Source of the DNA: Oribacterium sp. KHPX15
GTDB taxonomy: Bacteria > Bacillota > Clostridia > Lachnospirales > Lachnospiraceae
Length of the DNA: 64,000 bases
Reading direction: 5' to 3'
NCBI RefSeq assembly: GCF_900107835.1
Contig: NZ_FNRG01000024.1
Location: forward strand, 1 to 64,000
The notes beneath the pieces are model-generated. The model worked only from the letters and a program-made list of their open reading frames with translations, was not told the origin of the DNA and did not search any database. A program made the translations under genes and the position numbers. This document shows, piece by piece, positions 54,290 to 61,781 of the stretch; position 1 is the stretch's first letter, and every line of letters starts with the position of its first letter.

Positions 54290-56044
54290 ATGAAGAAAAG
54301 AATAATTTATGCAGCGGCAGCAGGAACTTTAGCTTGTATGATGTTGGTCGCCTGCAGCAATAAAAAAATAGCTGAGACTGTTTCTGATCAGACTTCAGAA
54401 GCGATTGAGACAGAGGCGCAGGGTGGGGCTCCATCAGAGGAATCTGTAAAAGATATTAGTGAAAGCAGCGAGGCGCCGGCAGATGCACCAGAGCAGAAAA
54501 GTGATGAAAAGGCAGCATCTGAAATGCAGTCAGGAGAAGCTGTGCACTATGATGGACAGATACTTTTCCGCAACTATTCTTCACAGGCCCCGGGCTATGG
54601 CGCTATGTGGGGAAAGTTCCAAAGAAATTCTACTGTATATGTTCCGGGAAGCCTTTGCACCTTTGATCCAAAGTCTCCCGAAAAAGGAATAACCACTGTC
54701 TGTGAAGACAGCGGAAATGGCTGTTTGTACCTTAAGGATGGCAATATCCTATATTCCCAGAAAGTGACTGATTATTCAGCTGAAGGCGAGCAAATGAGTC
54801 ATGTATATAAGAAGGAACTCCCGGACGGTGAAGATAAAGATATATGCCCCGGTGAAATTCAGGGATTTTCTCTTGACGGCGGGCATTTTGTTGTCTATAC
54901 ATACACCCTTGATCCATATAAGGTGCAATATTATATTTACGAAACCGGAGACATAGATACAGACACCGCTCATTATGAGCCGGAGGATAGTGCTTTATTC
55001 CTGACCATGGATGATGATAATGCATACTTCCTGGAGAAAAAGGAGGGTAATATCCATACAATCGTCCAGGTCAGCAACAATGGAAATATCTACAGGCTTG
55101 GAGAGTGTGACTTTACAGAGCTTGCTGAATACGGTATCTCCTATCCGGAATTTTCAGGAGATATTACGACAGATAACGGAAAACTTGAAGCGCAGTTTGA
55201 TTTCTATGAAGGTACCGGGCATTTCTACTATACAAGTGCAAAAGTAAGTGTTCCGATCTGTCAGGACACGGAAACCGAAGCAGGAGATTCTGTGTTATTT
55301 GATGCAGAGGTTGAAGATATTCATTTTGAGGAAGATCCTCAGTCTGTTTATCCTGACGGAATTAAAGATATGATGTATGACTATCCGGCCCCGGATTCCG
55401 GAAAGGGAGTTGCCAATGTCATTCAGAATTACGAGGAACTTGATGAAGGTATATTTTTCACCAAGGCACAGAGCCACAGGGATTCCTTTGAGGATGTAGG
55501 CTGGAGAGAGTACTATTGTCTCCTTAACTACTATTATTACTTCCTTCCGAAGGGCGAAAAAGATCCTGTGCTCCTTTATACCATGTTTGAACCTCTGGGT
55601 AAAAAAGGAACTCTCGATGAATACGAGTACTATGAAACACAGCCAACTCTGTACGCCTATGCCGGATTCTATGAAGATAAGGATGGCAAGCTTGTCGGAG
55701 CATACTATGAAGAAATATATACCGGAGGTCCGGAAACTCCGATCGAGGAATCAAACCTGTATAATATGGCAGAGTTTTCTGATGAGTTTTATTATGAGCA
55801 TCTTAAGGATGATTATAGTCTGGATGACTTCGTTGTTTCGGATCTTCATGAATTTACGGATTATATTCATTCCTGGGTACCACAGAATAGTATACCTGTC
55901 AGACCGGCACAGTATGATGAAAATGGCAATCTGAAATTTGAACCGGAGCTAAGTATAAAAGACGGCGACAGCGTATACATGTGCCATTTAGGATTTGATA
56001 AGGATGGAAAGATATATTACATACGTCCGGTGATCATGGATTGA
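54290..56044 (+). CDS. Hypothetical lipoprotein, 584 aa
   Basis: Start at ATG 54290, after GGGGATTGAG; the longer in-frame start overlaps the macro gene. Signal peptide with lipobox at Cys22 (MLVAC), then a Ser/Glu/Ala-rich linker to about residue 80. The remainder contains repeated short beta-strand segments with Tyr and Asp (GCLYLKDGNILYSQK, DNAYFLEKKEGNIHTI), compatible with a beta-propeller. No enzyme motif seen. Probably surface-exposed. A terminator follows. Confidence 0.7.
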   Translation: MKKRIIYAAAAGTLACMMLVACSNKKIAETVSDQTSEAIETEAQGGAPSEESVKDISESSEAPADAPEQKSDEKAASEMQSGEAVHYDGQILFRNYSSQAPGYGAMWGKFQRNSTVYVPGSLCTFDPKSPEKGITTVCEDSGNGCLYLKDGNILYSQKVTDYSAEGEQMSHVYKKELPDGEDKDICPGEIQGFSLDGGHFVVYTYTLDPYKVQYYIYETGDIDTDTAHYEPEDSALFLTMDDDNAYFLEKKEGNIHTIVQVSNNGNIYRLGECDFTELAEYGISYPEFSGDITTDNGKLEAQFDFYEGTGHFYYTSAKVSVPICQDTETEAGDSVLFDAEVEDIHFEEDPQSVYPDGIKDMMYDYPAPDSGKGVANVIQNYEELDEGIFFTKAQSHRDSFEDVGWREYYCLLNYYYYFLPKGEKDPVLLYTMFEPLGKKGTLDEYEYYETQPTLYAYAGFYEDKDGKLVGAYYEEIYTGGPETPIEESNLYNMAEFSDEFYYEHLKDDYSLDDFVVSDLHEFTDYIHSWVPQNSIPVRPAQYDENGNLKFEPELSIKDGDSVYMCHLGFDKDGKIYYIRPVIMD

Positions 56045-56053
56045 AATGATTCA

Positions 56054-56091
56054 AAAACCCCGTCCCCTGAGAACTATGGGTACGGGGTTTT
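56054..56091. terminator. Terminator between convergent lipoprotein and antiterminator genes
   Basis: AAAACCCCGT-CCC / GGG-ACGGGGTTTT. Confidence 0.8.
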
Positions 56092-56134
56092 GACTCGTTT
56101 TGCAAACTAATGACACATTAACCCGTGCCCGGGA

Positions 56135-56995
56135 TCATTCCACTCCAATAACCCTTGCTATATGCATTGCAAGGTAGCCTATCTCTGCATCCTGGTACGA
56201 TTTCTTCAAAAGCCTGCTCATCTGATTGCAGATGTCAGCGGAAAGTTTAAATGTGTCCGGATACTTCAGCTCCATGTAGTCATTAAGATTCATTTTCAGA
56301 AGCTCTCCGGTTTCGATGCGTGTCACCATATAGCGGATATGATTCATCATACGATTATATCCGAGGGAAGTGACTTCGAGCTTGTGCCCGGTCTTTTCTT
56401 CTATATAAGAGATACAGTTACGTACTATCTGTGCGGTCTGAAGAGATCTGGCAACATTTTCATTAACGATGGCAGAGTGAACGTGCAGCGCGATAAATCC
56501 GATCTCATCTTCATTTATGACGAGTCCGAATTTTTGCTCCAGAACAGGTGCAACGGTTTCCGCCACCTGATATTCCATATGAAAAAGAAGGCGAATGTCA
56601 TCCTTCAGAGGATTTCTGATACTTTCGCCTTTTTTTATTCTCTGAACAGCAAATGCCAGGTGATCAGCCATAGGGAATACTATGGTTCTGTCTACCTTCC
56701 CAAAAGCTTTTTCTGCTTCATCAAGAACGGCATCCGAAATCTCAAGACATACAGGATCCACCGCGTTGACGATGGACATAGCATTGCCACGTTCCGTTGT
56801 CTTTTCCAGTGAGTAGATGGAGGCATCTTTGGGAAGGTCCAGTCTCTCAGAGATCTTTACACCGAATCCTATACCCTTATGGAGAACCAGATAAGATTTA
56901 AGCCCCTCATCATTTTCCGGGTCAGCCGAAATATTGTTATCAACACCCACAACAATGATAGAATTATGATTTAAAACTTTTCTGACACGATACAT
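56135..56995 (-). CDS. BglG/LicT-family transcription antiterminator
   Basis: 286 residues. N-terminal CAT RNA-binding domain (RVRKVLNHNSIIVVG, HKGIGFGVK) and two PRDs, with candidate phosphorylated histidines in FPMADHLAFA and ALHVHSA (PRD1), and RYMVTRIET and GYLAMHIARV (PRD2). It lies directly downstream of a glucose-type EIICBA gene whose leader contains a matching RAT, so it most probably controls that gene as GlcT does. A terminator separates the two genes, so it may also be made from its own promoter. Start ATG 56995; AAGGA lies 11 bases before. Confidence 0.9.
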   Translation of the reverse strand: MYRVRKVLNHNSIIVVGVDNNISADPENDEGLKSYLVLHKGIGFGVKISERLDLPKDASIYSLEKTTERGNAMSIVNAVDPVCLEISDAVLDEAEKAFGKVDRTIVFPMADHLAFAVQRIKKGESIRNPLKDDIRLLFHMEYQVAETVAPVLEQKFGLVINEDEIGFIALHVHSAIVNENVARSLQTAQIVRNCISYIEEKTGHKLEVTSLGYNRMMNHIRYMVTRIETGELLKMNLNDYMELKYPDTFKLSADICNQMSRLLKKSYQDAEIGYLAMHIARVIGVE

Positions 56996-57019
56996 AGTTT
57001 ATATTTATCCTTCGTCTAA

Positions 57020-57052
57020 AAAACCCCTCCCAGGCAGTTCCTGAAAGGGGTT
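57020..57052 (-). terminator. Terminator after the EIICBA gene
   Basis: Minus strand: AACCCCT-TT-CAGG-AACTG-CCTG-GG-AGGGGTT followed by TTTT. Confidence 0.8.
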
Positions 57053-57111
57053 GTGAATCTCGAATCTAAAGCTGATCAGGGTTTTAGCTCTGTATCGCCA
57101 TTATATGTTTT

Positions 57112-59268
57112 TTATCCGAGAATGTCGATAGCAATTAAATCTTCGCCCATATTCACCTTTCCGGTCTTGATGAGACGAACCTGCATGTTGTCATCGAGGT
57201 CGGTGCAAAGAACAGGAGATGCGGTTGAAGGAGCATTCTTGCTGATGAAATCAAGATCCATCTTAAGCATCGGATCACCCTTCTTAACCTTCTGACCGTT
57301 CTCAACAAGAACTGTAAAGCCCTGACCGTCAAGCTTAACGGTATCGATACCCATATGGAAGAGCATGTTGATGCCATCCTCGGTTTCGAATCCGATAGCG
57401 TGCTTTGTGTCAAAAACAAATGTTACTTCGCCGTCGCAGGGAGCATAGAGAGTACCGTCTCCCGGAATCATGCATGCACCCTGTCCCATCATGCCGCCGG
57501 CAAATGCCTCATCCGGAGTCTCTGAAAGTTCCTTGGCTTCACCGTTGAGAGGGCTTCCGATAATTATGGTTTTAGTTACTGTCTTTTCTGAAGCAGAAGC
57601 GGTTTCCTGTGATAATGTTTCTGCATTGGCATTAGCATCTCCATGATACTCTGTTGAAGGCTGTGTCTCGAGATAATCCTCAAGATTTGACTTTACAACA
57701 GTAACTGAAGGTCCGTAGATAACCTGTACGCCTGTACCTTTATGTACAACACCTGATGCGCCTGAAGCCTTGAGCATACCATCATTTACAAGTTCAGGCT
57801 TCTTAACTGTTACACGAAGACGGGTAGCGCAGCAGTCAACGTCAGAAATATTTGCCTTACCACCGAGACCCTTCATGATAAGGTCGCTCTTTTCATCTGT
57901 AACGTCTGAGTTTTCACCGTCCTTCTTTGCAAGATAATCCTTCTTGCTGTAGAGACGTGTTTCCTGATCGTCATCTTCGCGACCCGGTGTCTTAAGATCA
58001 AACTTCTTGATAAGGAAGCTGAAGATAAAGTAGTAAAGCAGGAAGTAAATGATACCTACAGGAATGATAAGCATCCAGCTTGTCTTCTCGTTACCCTGAA
58101 GGATACCGAAGAAGAACAGGTCGAGAAGTCCGCCTGAGAAGGTGAGACCAACTGCGATATTGAGCATATGTGCGATCATGTATGCTGAACCTGCGAGTAT
58201 AACCTGTACTACGAAAAGCATAGGTGCAACGAAAAGGAATGAGAACTCGATAGGCTCTGTGATACCTGTAAACATTGATGCAAGAGCGGCTGAGAGAAGA
58301 AGACCTGCGGCCTGACCGCGCTTCTCAGGCTTTGCAGTGCGAACCATGGCAAGGGCTGCACCCGGGAGACCGAAGATCATGAAAATGAACTCTCCGGAGA
58401 AGTATCTTGTAGCATCTGCACTGAAGTGAGCAACATGCTGTGAATCTGCAAGCTGAGCAAAGAAAATGTTCTGACCGCCCTGAACAAGCTTTCCTGCAAC
58501 TTCCATCTGTCCGCCAACGGCTGTCTGCCAGAAGGGCATATAGAATACATGGTGAAGTCCGAATGGGATGAGTGCACGCTTGATGAGACCGAAGATAAGT
58601 GTTCCGATATATCCGCTGTCTGTTACGAGACCACCGAGAGCGAAGATTCCCTTCTGAACGAATGGCCAGAGGTAGAAGCTGAGGATACCCACTCCGATAT
58701 AGGCAAATGTTGAAACGATAGGTACGAAACGTGAACCACCGAAGAAGGAGATGGCTGCGGGAAGCTCTATCTTATAGAACTTATTGTGAAGAGCCGCAAC
58801 TCCGAGACCTACGATGATACCGCCGAACACACCCATCTGAAGGGTATTGATACCAACGATGCTTGTTACCGTTCCTTCAAGAACACCCTCTGCAACCGCA
58901 CCGTCAACGATCATTCCTGTGATGTTGAGCATGGCTTCGATGGTGATGTTCATTACGAAGAAAGCGATCATGGCAGCGAGGGCTGCAACTTCCTTTTCCT
59001 TCTTTGCCATACCGATGGCAACACCAACTGCAAAGATAAGGGGAAGGTTACCGAAGATGGCACTTCCAACAGCGTTCATAATGTTAAGAAGTGCATTAAG
59101 CGGAGTACCGCTTCCGAGAAGTGCCTCCATATGATAGGTGGCAATAGTGGTTGGGTTTGTGAAACTGCTGCCGAGTCCAAGTAAAAGGCCTGCAACCGGA
59201 AGCATGGCGATAGGAAGCATAAAGCTTCGTCCTACACGCTGTAAAACTGAAAAAATGTTGTCTTTCAT
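57112..59268 (-). CDS. ptsG: PTS glucose/N-acetylglucosamine-type EIICBA
   Basis: 718 residues. EIIC at about 1-410 with around ten membrane segments (SFMLPIAMLPVAGLLLG; GITEPIEFSFLFVAP). EIIB around 455-535 with the phosphocysteine in DVDCCATRLRV. EIIA around 570-718 with GDGTLYAPCDGEV and the phospho-His in LFHMGIDTVKLDG. It imports and phosphorylates glucose or a relative using PEP via HPr. AAGGAGGATCT precedes ATG 59268. Its leader contains RAT and terminators, so expression depends on the antiterminator encoded downstream. Confidence 0.93.
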   Translation of the reverse strand: MKDNIFSVLQRVGRSFMLPIAMLPVAGLLLGLGSSFTNPTTIATYHMEALLGSGTPLNALLNIMNAVGSAIFGNLPLIFAVGVAIGMAKKEKEVAALAAMIAFFVMNITIEAMLNITGMIVDGAVAEGVLEGTVTSIVGINTLQMGVFGGIIVGLGVAALHNKFYKIELPAAISFFGGSRFVPIVSTFAYIGVGILSFYLWPFVQKGIFALGGLVTDSGYIGTLIFGLIKRALIPFGLHHVFYMPFWQTAVGGQMEVAGKLVQGGQNIFFAQLADSQHVAHFSADATRYFSGEFIFMIFGLPGAALAMVRTAKPEKRGQAAGLLLSAALASMFTGITEPIEFSFLFVAPMLFVVQVILAGSAYMIAHMLNIAVGLTFSGGLLDLFFFGILQGNEKTSWMLIIPVGIIYFLLYYFIFSFLIKKFDLKTPGREDDDQETRLYSKKDYLAKKDGENSDVTDEKSDLIMKGLGGKANISDVDCCATRLRVTVKKPELVNDGMLKASGASGVVHKGTGVQVIYGPSVTVVKSNLEDYLETQPSTEYHGDANANAETLSQETASASEKTVTKTIIIGSPLNGEAKELSETPDEAFAGGMMGQGACMIPGDGTLYAPCDGEVTFVFDTKHAIGFETEDGINMLFHMGIDTVKLDGQGFTVLVENGQKVKKGDPMLKMDLDFISKNAPSTASPVLCTDLDDNMQVRLIKTGKVNMGEDLIAIDILG

Positions 59269-59316
59269 AGATCCTCCTTGATTTATCCGTTCGGTTCAGG
59301 ACTTCATGTACAAAAA

Positions 59317-59342
59317 ATGCCCCCGCGTTTACGCGGGGGCAT
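59317..59342 (-). terminator. Second, GC-rich leader terminator of the EIICBA gene
   Basis: Minus strand: ATGCCCCCGCG / CGCGGGGGCAT, 11 perfect pairs, 4-nt loop, then TTTTTT. It stands between the RAT-linked terminator and the ribosome site, so readthrough of it is needed for expression. Confidence 0.85.
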
Positions 59343-59418
59343 AAAAAAACAGACACTTCACCACATAAACATAGAACACGTTTTATGTACAGTGAATGCC
59401 TGCGAACAGTAACATACT
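59343..59418 (-). promoter_or_regulatory. RAT antiterminator site overlapping a leader terminator
   Basis: The minus strand at 59418-59392 reads TATGTTACTGTTCGCAGGCA, a good match to BglG/LicT RAT elements (GTTACTG..GCAGGCA). Its 3' side overlaps a hairpin: TTCAC and ACATAAA pair with TTTATGT and GTGAA, followed by seven T's (59343-59349). Binding of the antiterminator to the RAT would prevent that hairpin. This is the classical arrangement. Confidence 0.75.
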
Positions 59419-59433
59419 GAATTGAACATCAGT

Positions 59434-59462
59434 AGGTTAGCACCACCTTGGGGGATTGTCAA
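59434..59462 (-). promoter_or_regulatory. Promoter of the EIICBA gene
   Basis: Minus strand: TTGACA (59457-59462), exactly 17 bp, TGC-TAACCT (TAACCT at 59434-59439). A consensus -35 and extended -10. The transcript would start near 59427, ten bases before the RAT. Confidence 0.7.
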
Positions 59463-59485
59463 GGGGGATTTTTTGAAATGGTACG

Positions 59486-59640
59486 AAAAATGCAAGCGGA
59501 TGGGTGCCGGCTCACGAAGTTGAAAGTACAGAATGACGGATTTGTCCGTACTGTTCGCACTGCCATGCGCCCATTACGGACAAATCCGTCATTCTGTGCT
59601 TTCAGTTCGCAAGCCTAGGCACCCATCCGCTTGCATTTTT
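59486..59640. repeat. 155-bp palindromic element (MITE- or REP-like)
   Basis: Arms of about 65 nt (59486-59550 and 59575-59640) pair with a few mismatches and small bulges around a 24-nt loop. The first 23 bases (AAAAATGCAAGCGGATGGGTGCC) and the inner 21 or so are exact. Unlike other palindromes here it lies between divergent genes. The remaining 59641-59831 carries no feature I can support. Confidence 0.85.
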
Positions 59641-59831
59641 CTCACGTTGTGAAAAACTGAAACACGCTCATCTATAAATAAATAGATTTCGGCGCGAATC
59701 TTCCCCTTAGAATCCTGGTAAATCACAAAAAACGTAGAGATAAGGTGAAAAAATTAGTGAAAAATTGCAGAATAATTTACTATTTAATAGTATGTGTTAT
59801 TATTAATAAGTAAACGTGCAGAAGAAAAGAG

Positions 59832-60506
59832 ATGGAAGTTATGAGAAGAACAGGATTGGCAGCAGCAACTTTTTTATTGACAATATTAGCGGGTTTTACA
59901 GCAATGGCCGGAACATGGAAGAATGATTCCAAGGGTTGGAGGTATGACGAAGGAAACGGTTCATATCCTAAGAACACCTGGCAGTGGATAGACGGAAACA
60001 ATGACGGTATTTCAGAGTGCTACTATTTTGATGAAGATGGTTACTGCCTCGTAAATACAACTACACCTAACGGCTGGGAAGTAGATTCAAACGGTGCATG
60101 GATCGTAGACGGTGTTGTTCGCACCAGAACAGCAAATAATTTAACTCCCGGTGATTCAGCTGATTCTGCAAAATGGCTGGATTTAACATCTATGAATAAT
60201 GACAAAGTGTCATTTGACGGAAACGGGTACCGTATTATGGCGGTAGCTTATGGCCGTGTTTATAATCCGGATGTATATGTGAGAATTCTTGATGCGGTAA
60301 GCAGAGGAGAATATATCGTGGATGCAAATACTGTATTCGAATATCGATATACTGATCCGGCCACTACCCTTCCTGAATATCAGGCCGGGGACACACCGAT
60401 ACAGTGGTTTACACGCCTTTGCAGTAAAGGTGCTTTACGGCAGAACGATATATTTAAGGTTAAAGTCAGCGGAAATCATATCGATGCGTTCACCGATCTT
60501 ACATAA
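59832..60506 (+). CDS. Secreted protein with choline/cell-wall-binding-like repeats
   Basis: 224 residues; start ATG 59832, or ATG 59841 three codons later, which has GGAA closer to proper spacing. Signal peptide to about residue 26 (TMAG region). Residues 27-90 hold Trp/Tyr/Gly-rich units like CW_binding repeats (GTWKNDSKGWRYDEGNGSYP, YYFDEDGYCLVN). The C-terminal 120 residues are unrecognised. Such repeats often bind cell-wall polymers, so it may be attached non-covalently. Ends at a shared terminator. Confidence 0.75.
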   Translation: MEVMRRTGLAAATFLLTILAGFTAMAGTWKNDSKGWRYDEGNGSYPKNTWQWIDGNNDGISECYYFDEDGYCLVNTTTPNGWEVDSNGAWIVDGVVRTRTANNLTPGDSADSAKWLDLTSMNNDKVSFDGNGYRIMAVAYGRVYNPDVYVRILDAVSRGEYIVDANTVFEYRYTDPATTLPEYQAGDTPIQWFTRLCSKGALRQNDIFKVKVSGNHIDAFTDLT

Positions 60507-60510
60507 TAGT

Positions 60511-60533
60511 AGAGCCACCATTCCGGTGGCTCT
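60511..60533. terminator. Bidirectional terminator
   Basis: AGAGCCACC / GGTGGCTCT with a 5-nt loop between convergent genes; it overlaps the stop of the LysR gene. Confidence 0.85.
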
Positions 60534-61425
60534 ATTTCTTTGTATTCAGGAATTCCAAAAATTGTTCCAGGGGTTTGTTTGCGACGTGGTGTTTTTTCCA
60601 GTAGACCCGGGCTTCCATGCCGGCGGAGTCCGACAGCTCGGGGCATTCGATGGGCACCAGGTTTACGTGGTCACGGCAGGCTGAGGCCGGGAGGAATCCG
60701 CCGCCCAGGCCTTCTTCGATGAATCTTGACACCATGAAGATCTGGGAGCTTCGGAGTCTTACATCCAGGTTGTAGCCTCTGATGCTGAAAATCTTTTCAA
60801 TGGTATCTGACAAAGGAAAATTGTGATCGAACAGAATAAGCGGTTCTCTGGATATTTCTTCGAGGGTTATGGTTTCCTTCGATGCCAGAGGACTGTTTCT
60901 GCTTACGCAATATTCCAGCAATGAGGCTTTTATATTCTTTGTCGAGAATCTCTTTTCCCAAAGCTTATCCTGCATATAATTCTCTACTGTGAGTACAGCA
61001 TCAAGCTCTTCCTCGTCCAGCTTCTGCAGCAGATTCCATCCGGCACCCTCGGTTATTTCGAGATGTATGGAAGGATTCTTTTCGGTGAAACTTTTATATA
61101 TCAAAGGGATGGCTTCACTTCCTATAATGGTGGAGTATCCAAGTCTTAAACAGTCTCTGGTAAGGATACCTGAGTTGATCATACTGTTCATCCTGTCGTA
61201 CTGATCCATGACCTTTTTCATTTCATCTCTCAGTCTCCGACCTGCTTCCGTAAGAGAAAGACGGGAGCCTTTCCTTGTGAAAAGCTGTGCTGAGGTTTCT
61301 TCTTCAAGCTCTTTTATGGTAACGGAAAGAGTGGGCTGCGATACGTACAGCTCAAGGGCAGATCTGCTTAGATTCTGGGTTTTACATACTGAAAGAAAGT
61401 AGGTCATCTGCTTTATGGTAATCAT
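60532..61425 (-). CDS. LysR-family transcriptional regulator
   Basis: 297 residues, normal LTTR length. N-terminal HTH (LSRSALELYVSQPTLSVTIKELEE, LFTRKGSRLSLTEAG) and an effector-binding domain (LRLGYSTIIGSEAIPLIYKS, EEGLGGGFLPAS). It is single-domained, unlike the regulator at 15511. Its target is not evident: the divergent neighbour is a surface lipoprotein 356 bp away. Confidence 0.92.
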   Translation of the reverse strand: MITIKQMTYFLSVCKTQNLSRSALELYVSQPTLSVTIKELEEETSAQLFTRKGSRLSLTEAGRRLRDEMKKVMDQYDRMNSMINSGILTRDCLRLGYSTIIGSEAIPLIYKSFTEKNPSIHLEITEGAGWNLLQKLDEEELDAVLTVENYMQDKLWEKRFSTKNIKASLLEYCVSRNSPLASKETITLEEISREPLILFDHNFPLSDTIEKIFSIRGYNLDVRLRSSQIFMVSRFIEEGLGGGFLPASACRDHVNLVPIECPELSDSAGMEARVYWKKHHVANKPLEQFLEFLNTKK

Positions 61426-61781
61426 ACTCTGTTCCTCCCGGCCGGTTATTTTTAATGATTATATGACATAACATTAATTTATAAAAGATAAGGACTTTAG
61501 GTGAACATATATGACTCAATTCATGAAATACCATAGGAGAGTCAATGATGGTGAAGTATTATACTGATAAAAGTTGCCCCAGATTACAGATATCTTTAGG
61601 TGAGTCATAAATTGAGCTCTATTTGATTGAACAAATTATCCTTTTCAGTTTCCTTTCAGATTCGTCTGCTAGATTACACGCGAATAAAAAACAAGAAGAT
61701 GTCGATAGAAGTATTGGTATGAATAATACCCGGATTAAATCTTCGGACAGTTTCCTGATGATTGTGAAAGGAAGTAACTAA
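61426..61781. other. 356-bp divergent intergenic region
   Basis: AT-rich. A plausible -10 (TATACT, 61560-61565) points toward the lipoprotein gene but has no good -35 and would give a 215-nt leader. No hairpin or riboswitch motif was recognised. Confidence 0.4.
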
